Positions 24,532 to 32,686 of a stretch of DNA of 38,791 nt are shown piece after piece. How positions within the stretch are numbered: the stretch's first letter is position 1; each line of letters begins with the position of its first letter. Both the position numbers and the translations under genes were made by a program. The stretch is taken from positions 1 through 38,791 of the forward strand of contig CADBBP010000018.1 in the NCBI GenBank assembly GCA_902792855.1, written 5' to 3'. The stretch is from an uncultured Prevotellaceae bacterium (lineage in GTDB: Bacteria; Bacteroidota; Bacteroidia; Bacteroidales; Bacteroidaceae). The notes beneath the pieces are model-generated. The model ran no database searches. It saw only the letters and a list, made by a program, of their open reading frames with translations, and was not told the origin of the DNA.

Positions 24532-26046
24532 TCAATCCTCTATAAACACTTTTCGGGAAGAGCCATCATCGCTTCTCTCGATGCAAAGGCCACGAGGGGT
24601 GTCAAGCCGACGCCCGCTCAGGTCGTAATAGGTCTTGCGAGCGGCGCGTTTTGTTTGTGCCAAGCCTTTGATGGCTGCACTCTCACGATCGATGATGAAA
24701 ATATAGGTGTTCAGACTACGTGCCGGAAGTGGGACAATCAATTCTTCCACCGGCTCGCTAATGTCGATAGGCGACTCCTGCAAGAGCGCATCATTGGCAG
24801 TAGAGAGCAGGTGTGTGCCGCTTTTCACCTTGCAGGGCAGTTTGAGCTTCAGGTCGTGTGCATACTTGGTAGTGTCGATGGCCATAACGATGAGCGAGTC
24901 GCCCTTGATGTATGCAGATGTCTCGAAAGCCGAGTTGGTGCCGGTGTTGACACTGGCCGTGGTTCCCAAGCGAGTGGAACCCGTGACATGCTTGGAGAAG
25001 TGCGACATGACGTATGCACGAGGCAACAAAGTGTTTTTTGTGTTGCCGGGATTGTACTTCGACTCACCCGTCCCAACAAATGCCCAGTGAGCACGCATGT
25101 ACCAATAGATGTAACCCGTGCAACCAGCCAGCATGCATTCGTTCAGTTCCTCGGCGAAAAGCAGTTGCTCGTGCCAGTTGGGCAGATGGTCGATATTGTC
25201 AGTCACGGAATGCTCCGTCATCCACACTTCTTTCCCATATTTGGCAGCCAATACTGCAGCATTCTTCATGTTAACAAGAGGTGGATGCCCGTAGAGATGC
25301 CCTGCTATGATGTCGATTTGGTCGCGTGCCACCTCATCTTGCAAGAGCAGATTGGAATAATTGGGGTCGAAGCCGAGAGGCTCTGCACTGATGAGGCGCA
25401 CCCCATTGTATGTCTCCCTGTCGAGCATGTGTGCATGGTTTTTTACAAGGTTGAGTTGCTGCTGCGGTGTATAGAGACATCCGGAATAGCTCACCCACCA
25501 GTCGGGTTCATTCTGGATGGAGACGGCATCAACGTTTACGCCGTTCTTCTTCATATACTGCAGGAACGTGTTCAGCCACGGGAAAAACTTCTCGTAGCAG
25601 TCCTGCCTCAGTTCGCCGCGCTTGTTCCCTTGGTCATCGCTGTTGCCCCCTTGGGCCGTTCCGTTGGTTTTGTAATCTCCTGGAGGCGACCAAGGTGTTC
25701 CGAAGACGATGCCCCCGCGCTGCTTGACAATCTTTGCCGATGGCAAGGAGCCCTTCCAGTCATAAGGGGAGTCCCAGTTGTTCCACTCAGGGACGACAAT
25801 GTCGCCTACGAAGTTTGGAGAGATTTCCATGCGCATGATGTTCAACCCAATTTTGGAAGAGGGTCCGTAGAGCAGTTTTACAGGTTGTGTGTCAGTGCCG
25901 AAAGGACACATGGCCCCATCGCACGCGGCAGCACCAAATCCAGTGATGGTCTGATATTGGGTGTCGCTCACGGTTACGGTGATGACCGCTGCGTGGACAG
26001 CCGTAGCTGCGACCAGTGCAGAAAAGAAAGAAAAATACTTTTTCAT
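24532..26046 (-). CDS. Secreted GH30 family glycoside hydrolase
   Basis: This 504-residue enzyme has a signal peptide (MKKYFSFFSALVAATAVHAA). The first strand, TITGFGAAACDGA, and the run IGLNIMRMEISPNF are typical of GH30. The catalytic pair is visible: acid/base Glu180 in SIQNEPDW and nucleophile Glu278 in VWMTEHS. The C-terminal part after about residue 365 is the beta-sandwich that packs against the barrel in this family, and the end (YYDLSGRRLDTPRGL, KVFIED) looks like a T9SS-type tail. GH30 members act on beta-xylan, beta-1,6-glucan or glucosylceramide. The overall pattern (GTPWSPPGDYKTNG, YIYWYMRAHW) looks closest to glucuronoxylan-active members, but the subfamily is not certain. It is convergent to the Sus operon and has no clear promoter of its own. 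Confidence 0.85.
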   Translation of the reverse strand: MKKYFSFFSALVAATAVHAAVITVTVSDTQYQTITGFGAAACDGAMCPFGTDTQPVKLLYGPSSKIGLNIMRMEISPNFVGDIVVPEWNNWDSPYDWKGSLPSAKIVKQRGGIVFGTPWSPPGDYKTNGTAQGGNSDDQGNKRGELRQDCYEKFFPWLNTFLQYMKKNGVNVDAVSIQNEPDWWVSYSGCLYTPQQQLNLVKNHAHMLDRETYNGVRLISAEPLGFDPNYSNLLLQDEVARDQIDIIAGHLYGHPPLVNMKNAAVLAAKYGKEVWMTEHSVTDNIDHLPNWHEQLLFAEELNECMLAGCTGYIYWYMRAHWAFVGTGESKYNPGNTKNTLLPRAYVMSHFSKHVTGSTRLGTTASVNTGTNSAFETSAYIKGDSLIVMAIDTTKYAHDLKLKLPCKVKSGTHLLSTANDALLQESPIDISEPVEELIVPLPARSLNTYIFIIDRESAAIKGLAQTKRAARKTYYDLSGRRLDTPRGLCIERSDDGSSRKVFIED

Positions 26047-26120
26047 TGGTGTATGAGTGATTTAGAATAGTTGCAGGGGATAGGAAGGAAGAGGAGGACA
26101 GAGGAGGATAGAGGAAATCA

Positions 26121-26210
26121 TAGGATGGCATAGGAAATCCTAGGGAGTCCTAGGGAGTCCTAGAGAGTCCTAGGAAATCCTAGGGAGTCCTATAAAATCC
26201 TATAGTCCTC
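26121..26210. repeat. Tandem repeat, 10-bp unit with CCTAGG core, about nine copies
   Basis: Units starting TAGG, TAGA or TATA occur at 26121, 26131, 26141 and so on every 10 bp to 26201 (TAGGGAGTCC or TAGGAAATCC). Degenerate GAGGA units at 26101 and 26111 keep the same period. The CCTAGG junctions are palindromic. The array fills the gap between the TolB-like gene and GH30, and resembles the 9-bp array at 3317-3397 in design and copy number. Confidence 0.85.
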
Positions 26211-26217
26211 TGAGGGG

Positions 26218-27720
26218 CTATGGGCTCTGCTGGGGCTTGTATTTCACAGGCTCGCCATCCGTTTTGAGGATGTCGGCGAAGTCTTGTGGCGAGAATGTGA
26301 CGGGACCTTTTATGAATTCCGGGATGTTGTAGCTCTTGAGGAATTGACGGTGGTAGTCGGGGTCTTGCTGGGGCAGTTCGAAGGGTTTTGAGCCTTTTCC
26401 GTCCTTGTCGATGTGCGCGATGAACGGGCGCGTGTATCCTCCGTCGTCTCGCCTGGAACTGAAGACGACCCATCGACCATTGCTCGACCAAGAATGGTAG
26501 CTTTCGGTGTTGTCGGAGTTGATTTCGTCCATGGCCCTCTTCTGCCCGGTGGTCAAGTCGATGACCCACAAGTCGGCGTCACGGTGCCAGATGTGGAAGC
26601 AGCCGTATTCCCCCAACGTGAACATGAGGAAGCGACCGTCGGGAGAGATTCTCGGCAGCGTCGCACTCATGCCAAGCGAGTCGGCATTGAAGACAAGTTG
26701 TCTTTGCCCAAACTTCCCGTTCTGCGGGTCGAACTCCTTCTTGTAGATGTTGTATTTCACCTCCTTTGCCCGGTAAATGACCTGCAGGGAGTGTGAGAAG
26801 GTGTCGGGGAACTCGAAATGCGCGCTACAGTAATAGAGCGTCTTTCCATCAGGAGCCCAGAAGGGGAACACCTCGAACTCCTCCGGGTCGTTCTCCAAGT
26901 TGGTCACCTCGTTGGTTTCAAGATTGTATGCGATGATGTCGCTTGCCTCGTCGAAGACCTCGATTTTATTGAGGTCTCGCGTGTGGAAGACCTGCTCGGT
27001 CTTGTTGGTGGAATAGACGATGAGAGGCAGCCAAGGATGCCATGCGGGATAGACACCAGCAGAGAGGATGGAGTCGTTGCGCATATTGATTTTCCTCAGT
27101 TTCCCATCGTATGCGATGACCGTCCCCCCCATTTGCTGCCTTGCGTGAAACTGCATTCTCTGCGGGTTGTATTGCTGGAAATTGTGGCAGTTGATGCACT
27201 GTCCGCTCTTTTCCGTTCCGCAAAGCATGTTGTCATAGACCACGCGCTCGTCGTAGTTTTCCAGGCATCGTTGGTTGATGGTGAGTTCTTCGTATGCCAC
27301 GTATGAGGGTGAGATGAGGCGGTAGCAGATGTATGGGTCGATGCTGTCGGGCGAGACATGGATGTGGAAGGGTTTGTAAGCCGTCCACTCCCCGTTGTTT
27401 CTCGCGAAGACTTCCACCTGAATGTCCTTTCCCTTTGCCTTCTCTGTCATTTCACGCCATTCATTGAAGTCGGGCCGTGCCGCGTCGCCACCGCAGAGCA
27501 TCTCCATCCCCTCGAAAGAGAAGCGTGCCACCATCTCCTCCGACGGTGCGTCCATCTCAAAGGTGAGCGGGGCTATGTTGACGGGGATGGTCACCTCCCT
27601 GTAGTCGGGATAGATGGAGGGTAGTTTATCAGACTTTGTATATTGCCCGGGCACCTTGACGCCACTGCAAGCGGCGAGGGCAAGCGCCATGATGAGGAGG
27701 GTGATGTGCGTTGTTTTCAT
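26218..27720 (-). CDS. TolB-like beta-propeller lipoprotein with a CxxCH heme-binding motif
   Basis: This is a 500-residue lipoprotein with lipobox LAAC (Cys18) followed by SGVKVPG. The lack of acidic residues after Cys suggests it faces the periplasm. Residues about 35-165 form an N-terminal region of unknown fold. CINCH at 175-179 is a c-type heme attachment motif. From about 190 onward there are TolB/PD40-like propeller repeats (FPFWAPDGKTLYYCSA, LPRISPDGRFLMFTL, YHSWSSNGRWVVFSSRRDDG). The combination suggests a mono-heme cytochrome or a metal-sensing propeller. A CxxCH occurring by chance is possible, since only one is present and the distal ligand is unknown. It lies 60 nt after the DUF6057 gene, so the two probably work together. 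Confidence 0.75.
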   Translation of the reverse strand: MKTTHITLLIMALALAACSGVKVPGQYTKSDKLPSIYPDYREVTIPVNIAPLTFEMDAPSEEMVARFSFEGMEMLCGGDAARPDFNEWREMTEKAKGKDIQVEVFARNNGEWTAYKPFHIHVSPDSIDPYICYRLISPSYVAYEELTINQRCLENYDERVVYDNMLCGTEKSGQCINCHNFQQYNPQRMQFHARQQMGGTVIAYDGKLRKINMRNDSILSAGVYPAWHPWLPLIVYSTNKTEQVFHTRDLNKIEVFDEASDIIAYNLETNEVTNLENDPEEFEVFPFWAPDGKTLYYCSAHFEFPDTFSHSLQVIYRAKEVKYNIYKKEFDPQNGKFGQRQLVFNADSLGMSATLPRISPDGRFLMFTLGEYGCFHIWHRDADLWVIDLTTGQKRAMDEINSDNTESYHSWSSNGRWVVFSSRRDDGGYTRPFIAHIDKDGKGSKPFELPQQDPDYHRQFLKSYNIPEFIKGPVTFSPQDFADILKTDGEPVKYKPQQSP

Positions 27721-27754
27721 TTTCTATTTGGTTTTGCATCGGGGGAGCCGATGC

Positions 27755-27767
27755 CTGCGGAGAACCG
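27755..27767. repeat. Third partial copy of the intergenic repeat, with adjacent hairpin
   Basis: CTGCGGAGAACCG is shared with the repeat at 359-454. Next to it, GCATCGG-GGGA-GCCGATGC (about 27736-27754) forms a hairpin. Both lie in the 60-nt gap between the DUF6057 and TolB-like genes. Confidence 0.5.
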
Positions 27768-27780
27768 CAAATGATGGGGC

Positions 27781-29607
27781 TTAGTATAACTGCTGGTTTC
27801 TGTTGAGGAAATAATCGTAATAGAAGGTGTGTCCAAATTCCGACTTGAAGAGGTCGCGCAAGGTTTCCTCCGACATGCCAGCGTATTGTTGGGCCTTTTG
27901 CATGAAATTGTCGTAGGTAGTCCTTACGACGGGGTCAAACGGCATCCTGCTGATGTCCACCTGGTTTTCGAGGTGCCCGTAGAGGTAGGCAGCCTCTTGG
28001 TAGTGTATTGGGATGTGTTGCCCTTTATGTAGTTCAGCGTAGTGGAAGAAATGTGGCCAGAAAGTCTGTATGTCCTTCTTCCACAAAGCACCTACGAGCG
28101 TCAGTTCTTGCATGAGCGGGTCGTCGGAGTCGTGATTTGCGAAATGGTTCATGACAAACTGCTCCACGATGGTGTTGTCGCTGTTAAGCGTGCTCTCATA
28201 GCCCATGAGATGCGCAACGGCCCCATACTCCTTGTCGGCCAACAAAGCCTTCTTGTTTCTCAAGAACTTTTCCTGCTCGATGGCCCATTTTTTGTAATAC
28301 TTGGTCTTTTTGAGGAGGTTGATGTATTTTTCGGCGAGTTGCCATTCCTCGTTGAGCAGCGAGCATTTGGCCATGTATTTGAGATATTCTATCCTCCATC
28401 CGTGCTCCACCCCGTCCTCGGTACACCATCTATAACAGAAGTTGAGCAATCCGTAGTTGAAATAGAGCGGCTTCCCCACTACCTGCATCATCCTGACGGT
28501 GAGGGGCGTGTTGCATTTCTTCGAACCGTTGCAATAGTGGTACATCTCGTCGCCTATGCGCCCCTCCCTGAATAGGGCGAGGTTTTTCATCATCAGCATG
28601 GCACGCGTAGGTTCTTCCCCCACCTCCTTCGCCACGTCGATAATCCCCTGCCAGTCGGCATCTTCCAGACACCGCTCCATGGCAAGTTCCTTGTGGAAGT
28701 TGTCATCCTTGTACCAAGCGGCCCACACGCCATAGGCGATGGCCGCTATGAGGCAGACTTGCGCCACAGCCCACAGCCACGTCTTCGCCGGCTTTGCCTT
28801 CCGCCGCACACCACCTGCCAAGGCAAGAATGACATAGAAAGCCACCAAGAGATAATAAGGTATGTAGTATTGCTTGAATTCCTCCTGTAGGCAGAAGATG
28901 GGCAGAGCCGTCCAGTAGATGTTGAGGAGGTTGGTTTGGTAATAGACGTACCGGTAGAAGAGCAGCGGCACCGCGAAGATGAGGATGACTGCCACAACGC
29001 AATTGACCACCTTCGCCGTCTTCGTCATGTCGTCGAGACGGAATGCGAGCAATGCCATGAGCGCAATGGCGAGCAGTCCGTAGAAGCCCATGAGCGGGTA
29101 TGCTGCGAAAGTGACGATGGCGAGGAATACCGTCCTGATGAAATACTTGGCAGTGATGGCCCTGAAGAGCCACACGAGCGCCACCGCCGCCGTCACGCCG
29201 ATGGTGGGCATGAAGAGGTAGCCCCTTAGTTTCATGTAATACATCCAGTAGTCGAGCGACACGTCGATGACGAGCAGCAATGCCACTGGAATGAGCAGGA
29301 TGGTCAGCCACTTGGCCGACACGCGGAAAGTCTTTGCAGAGATGAACACGAGCAACACCCACCATGCGGCGAGCATCAGCACTCCTATCCACGGATGATA
29401 CATGAACTGTGTGAAATAGGTAGCGAGCCACGACAAGCATCCTCCCGCCACCACCATCTTCTGTTGGAAGAAGAGCGGTGTGTAAAGGAAGAGGTCGAGT
29501 TCCTGCATCTTCCACAGGTAGTCGCTCTCGAAGACGATGAGACATGCGGCGAATGCGGCCATGCACAGCACCGTCAGCACGAGTGGCAGGTGTTTTTGTA
29601 TTTTCAT
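27781..29607 (-). CDS. DUF6057 family integral membrane protein
   Basis: This is a 608-residue protein. The first half holds about nine hydrophobic segments: VLTVLCMAAFAACLIVF near residue 20, then about 80, 105, 135, 165, 180, 205, 250 and 285. It continues with a soluble helical half (about 300-600) that looks like tetratricopeptide-type repeats (ERCLEDADWQGIIDVAKEVG, RIEYLKYMAKCSLLNEEWQL, AEKYINLLKKTKYYKKWAIE). I recognise the family as DUF6057, a Bacteroidales membrane protein of unknown role. The soluble half likely faces the periplasm. It lies 22 nt after the rhodanese/MBL gene and before the heme-motif lipoprotein. The pairing with the TolB-like protein suggests a membrane-plus-lipoprotein system, which is inference. 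Confidence 0.75.
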   Translation of the reverse strand: MKIQKHLPLVLTVLCMAAFAACLIVFESDYLWKMQELDLFLYTPLFFQQKMVVAGGCLSWLATYFTQFMYHPWIGVLMLAAWWVLLVFISAKTFRVSAKWLTILLIPVALLLVIDVSLDYWMYYMKLRGYLFMPTIGVTAAVALVWLFRAITAKYFIRTVFLAIVTFAAYPLMGFYGLLAIALMALLAFRLDDMTKTAKVVNCVVAVILIFAVPLLFYRYVYYQTNLLNIYWTALPIFCLQEEFKQYYIPYYLLVAFYVILALAGGVRRKAKPAKTWLWAVAQVCLIAAIAYGVWAAWYKDDNFHKELAMERCLEDADWQGIIDVAKEVGEEPTRAMLMMKNLALFREGRIGDEMYHYCNGSKKCNTPLTVRMMQVVGKPLYFNYGLLNFCYRWCTEDGVEHGWRIEYLKYMAKCSLLNEEWQLAEKYINLLKKTKYYKKWAIEQEKFLRNKKALLADKEYGAVAHLMGYESTLNSDNTIVEQFVMNHFANHDSDDPLMQELTLVGALWKKDIQTFWPHFFHYAELHKGQHIPIHYQEAAYLYGHLENQVDISRMPFDPVVRTTYDNFMQKAQQYAGMSEETLRDLFKSEFGHTFYYDYFLNRNQQLY

Positions 29608-29629
29608 CTTGCAAGAAGTTTTATACGTC

Positions 29630-30682
29630 CTATTCGTAATGCCTGATTCTCACGTCTATGCCGTCCTCCTTGAGTTGTGCCGGCACCTCCTTCACGTCCG
29701 TCTTCCCATAATGATAGGGGAAGAGGACTTTGGGTTTGACAACCTTTGCAGCGTTGACGAGCTGGTTGGTGGTCATGGTGTAAGGTTGGTTGCATGGCAT
29801 GAAAGCGATGTCAATGTCCTTGACATTCGCCATTTCGGGAATGTCCTCGGTGTCCCCTGCAACATAAATCCTGACGCCGTCGATGGTGATGATGTATCCG
29901 TTGTCCCTTCCTTTGGGATGGAACTTCTGCCTCCCCTCGGTGGTGTTGTATGCCGGGACAGCCTCAACGGTGAAGTCATCGAGCGTGGCAACGTCGCCAT
30001 TGGCCATCACCTTGCCATATCCAAGCATGTCGGCGCATCGCTTGTTGGTGACGAGTTTCGTGTTGTCGCCGGAAAGTTGTTTGATGGCCTCCTTGTCGAA
30101 ATGGTCCCCATGCTCGTGCGTGACAAAGATGTAGTCGGCCTTGGGCATGGCGGAGTAGTCGATGGTTTTGTCACCGAGTTTGACCACGGGGTCGATCATC
30201 ACCTCCTTCCCATCGTATTGCAGGCGAATGCTTGCGTGGACGAGGGCGTGGAATTTCAGGGTCTTCCCACTCTTGGTCTTGAAGACGTCAGTCTCATATT
30301 TACCTGTCTCCACCTCCATTCCGGCTTCCTTCCATGCGAGGATTCCCCCTTTGAGGTTGGTCACCACATAACCCTGTCCTGCCAGTTTTTCAGCTGCGTT
30401 TGCCGAGCGTCTCCCGCTCCTGCAATACACGGCAATCTTCTTCCCGGCGGGGATGACATCCTTGACCACCTGCATGAAGTCCTCGCGCCCCTGGTCGATG
30501 AGCATGGCTCCTTGCAGATGCCCTTCATCATACTCCTGTTGTGTTCTTACGTCGAGCAGCACGACATCGGGGTTTTCCATCAACTGAGCGAAGCCCTTCA
30601 CGTCGGTGTTCTCGAAATTCTGCTGCCCACAGGCCGATGACAATCCCATGGCAGCCAACAAGCATGCTAATATTTTTCTCAT
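29630..30682 (-). CDS. Rhodanese and UlaG-like metallo-beta-lactamase fusion lipoprotein
   Basis: This is a 350-residue protein with lipobox SSAC (Cys18). Residues about 25-125 form a rhodanese domain (VVLLDVRTQQEYDEGHLQGA) with the active-site loop CRSGRR, catalytic Cys87. Residues about 140-350 form a metallo-beta-lactamase fold of the UlaG-like kind, with THEHGDHFD (His189, His191, Asp193, His194), then VAGDTED and FPYHYGKTD for the remaining metal ligands. All catalytic residues appear intact. Rhodanese-MBL fusions are known in sulfur metabolism (persulfide dioxygenases), but those put MBL first and use another MBL subtype, so the activity here is open. The lipobox places it in the periplasm or at the membrane. 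It lies 42 nt after the acyltransferase gene. Confidence 0.85.
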   Translation of the reverse strand: MRKILACLLAAMGLSSACGQQNFENTDVKGFAQLMENPDVVLLDVRTQQEYDEGHLQGAMLIDQGREDFMQVVKDVIPAGKKIAVYCRSGRRSANAAEKLAGQGYVVTNLKGGILAWKEAGMEVETGKYETDVFKTKSGKTLKFHALVHASIRLQYDGKEVMIDPVVKLGDKTIDYSAMPKADYIFVTHEHGDHFDKEAIKQLSGDNTKLVTNKRCADMLGYGKVMANGDVATLDDFTVEAVPAYNTTEGRQKFHPKGRDNGYIITIDGVRIYVAGDTEDIPEMANVKDIDIAFMPCNQPYTMTTNQLVNAAKVVKPKVLFPYHYGKTDVKEVPAQLKEDGIDVRIRHYE

Positions 30683-30724
30683 GTTCTCTTTTTTTTAGGT
30701 TCTACATGTTATCAGGTATCTCAT

Positions 30725-31483
30725 TTACTGGTCAGGATTTTCCACCGTCCCCTGGTACTCCGGCACGAGAGCCGACATGACGGAACTGTAGCTGTCGGTC
30801 ATGGCGGAGTTGACGTTGGACGGCCCCTGGTCGAAGGGATACACGGGTTGGTGTATGGTGAGTCGCAGGGGATGCCACTCTACAAAATGCCAGTCCCTCA
30901 TCCTTGGCATGACGTTGAACGAACCGTTGATGGTGATTGGCACGACAGGCAGTTGCAACTCGTCGGCAAGCATGAAAGCCCCCCTCTTGAACGGCGCCAT
31001 GTGCCCGGTGAAGGTTCTTGCCCCTTCGGGGAACACCATGAGAGAGGTTCCTCCTGTGAGCATTGCCCTTGCATGGTCGTATGTCGCCTTGATTTTCTTT
31101 GGTCCCCTCTTGTCCACGAGTATCTGCTTGGAAGCCTTGCATGCCGCTCCTACGAATGGTATTTTCAGGATTTGGTATTTCATCATCCATCTGATGTTCC
31201 TGTTGAGGAAGCCGTAAACGAGGAAGATGTCGAACGCCCCCTGGTGGTTGGCCACGAAGACGTATGACTTGTCCTTCTCCACATTTCCCCTCCCCTCAAC
31301 GGTGACAGGTAGGAGCAGCACCTTGATGATGAGCCACCCCCACCATTTACCGGGGTAATATCCCCAGAAATGGGCGTTTCCGATGGCGCATCCCACGATA
31401 ATCATGATGGCGGTGATGATGGTATAGACCACGATGATGGGCAATGCGATGAACAATTGATAGACTCTGTAAAGGTATTTCAT
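30725..31483 (-). CDS. plsC: PlsC-type 1-acylglycerol-3-phosphate acyltransferase
   Basis: This 252-residue protein has a hydrophobic N-terminus (about 10-35, LPIIVVYTIITAIMIIVG) and a second hydrophobic segment near 50-62. The acyltransferase motif NHQGAFD (His80, Asp85) fits HxxxxD, and FPEGAR (151-156) fits the substrate-binding block FPEGTR. ILVDKRGPKK lies between them. The expected reaction is acylation of lysophosphatidic acid to phosphatidic acid in membrane lipid synthesis. Small PlsC-like proteins can also serve other acyl acceptors, such as ornithine lipids, so the exact substrate is not fixed. It lies 21 nt after the metallophosphoesterase gene, in a likely shared transcript. Confidence 0.85.
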   Translation of the reverse strand: MKYLYRVYQLFIALPIIVVYTIITAIMIIVGCAIGNAHFWGYYPGKWWGWLIIKVLLLPVTVEGRGNVEKDKSYVFVANHQGAFDIFLVYGFLNRNIRWMMKYQILKIPFVGAACKASKQILVDKRGPKKIKATYDHARAMLTGGTSLMVFPEGARTFTGHMAPFKRGAFMLADELQLPVVPITINGSFNVMPRMRDWHFVEWHPLRLTIHQPVYPFDQGPSNVNSAMTDSYSSVMSALVPEYQGTVENPDQ

Positions 31484-31504
31484 GACATGATGGTTGTAAT
31501 GCGT

Positions 31505-32668
31505 TTATTTCTTGTGCAGTGTGACAAGCACCACCTCCCCGGTGACGTTGAACCGCAAGGGTATGAGCGCTCCCAGTCCGGCAGTGACGAAAAGGCTCTT
31601 GTCACCGATTTGGTACATCCCATTATCCTCGGTGAACTTGAACGTTGTGGTGGAAAGGCCGAAGAGGCTGACCTGCCCCCCGTGGGTATGCCCGGAGAGT
31701 GTGAGTGGTGCGTCGATGTAAGGCACGACATAATCCCTCCAGTGGAGCGGATTGTGCGCGAGGACGATGGTGAACGCCCCTTTTGGAATGCCCCTGATGG
31801 TGTTCTCGTAGTTGCACACCCCCCGGTCCACTCCAAGTTCCTCATTTCCCTGCATGCCGGCGATGACGATGCTGTCTGCCCCAAGTTTGATGAAGGTGTG
31901 CTCATTGAGCAAGAGTTTCCATCCCATGCTCCTTTGCAATGCCTTCGTTCGCTCCTCCGCCTGGAGTTTCTCCTCAAGTGTCCCTCCGATGTATTTGGAG
32001 TAGTCGTGGTTGCCGAGCACGGAAATCACGCCATCTCGGGCCTTGAGCCTTGAGAGGGTGGGCAATCTTTCCGCTATTTCCCCCGGCTCCGTGTTTTGGA
32101 TGTCTCCAAGGTTGAAGATGACGTCGGGCTTGAGTGCGAGCATGCTGTCCACGGCATCGTCGAGCACGTGGTAACTGCTTCCAGTATAGCTTCCCACATG
32201 TGCGTCGGAAAAGAGCACGATGCGGTATCCGTCGAATGCTTCGGGCAGTCTTTCTGATGCGAAGTCCACTCTCCTGACCTCCAATTTGTTGAATCCCACC
32301 GTCGAACCATAGACCGTGACATAGACAGCCAGGAGGCTTAGCACTATTCCCACCGGCACCCCCCAGTTGGTCTTTGTGTGGGTGACGGCCTTGACCAACC
32401 TGCCAGTCACAGCAGCCATGACAAAGAGCAATTTGGGTACGAGATACACGCCAGTGATGAAAAGGAATACATTGAGCAATGTCTGCGGATGTGGTGTGAA
32501 GTCACGGCAGTTGGCGAGTGCCGCCACACATGCGAGCATGGCCACCATCTGCACCCACCACAAGCATTTGGCCCACCATGGAGCACGGTGAGCGATATAT
32601 CGTTGGTAGATGCTGATGTCGGGCAGCAAAATGAGCGCGACAAACAGCAGCAAAGCTCTTGCTATCAT
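31505..32668 (-). CDS. Membrane-anchored metallophosphoesterase
   Basis: This 387-residue protein starts with about four membrane segments (residues about 3-18, 35-52, 62-88, 105-122) and continues with a calcineurin-like phosphoesterase domain. The metal ligands are all visible: FSDAHVG (Asp155, His157), LGDI (Asp189), GNHD (220-222), LAHNP (His305) and GHTHGG (326-331). This matches the YkuE/YaeI-like membrane phosphodiesterases. The likely active site faces the periplasm or the membrane surface. Natural substrates of these enzymes are often unknown; lipid phosphodiesters are one possibility, suggested by the acyltransferase next door. It lies 18 nt after the MetH-reactivation gene. Confidence 0.9.
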   Translation of the reverse strand: MIARALLLFVALILLPDISIYQRYIAHRAPWWAKCLWWVQMVAMLACVAALANCRDFTPHPQTLLNVFLFITGVYLVPKLLFVMAAVTGRLVKAVTHTKTNWGVPVGIVLSLLAVYVTVYGSTVGFNKLEVRRVDFASERLPEAFDGYRIVLFSDAHVGSYTGSSYHVLDDAVDSMLALKPDVIFNLGDIQNTEPGEIAERLPTLSRLKARDGVISVLGNHDYSKYIGGTLEEKLQAEERTKALQRSMGWKLLLNEHTFIKLGADSIVIAGMQGNEELGVDRGVCNYENTIRGIPKGAFTIVLAHNPLHWRDYVVPYIDAPLTLSGHTHGGQVSLFGLSTTTFKFTEDNGMYQIGDKSLFVTAGLGALIPLRFNVTGEVVLVTLHKK

Positions 32669-32686
32669 TCGAAAAGCGTGAGTGGT

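Noticed and set aside
24655-26070. 471-residue plus-strand frame antisense to GH30
   Set aside because: The minus-strand GH30 has both catalytic glutamates and a signal peptide. The plus frame has no recognisable motif.
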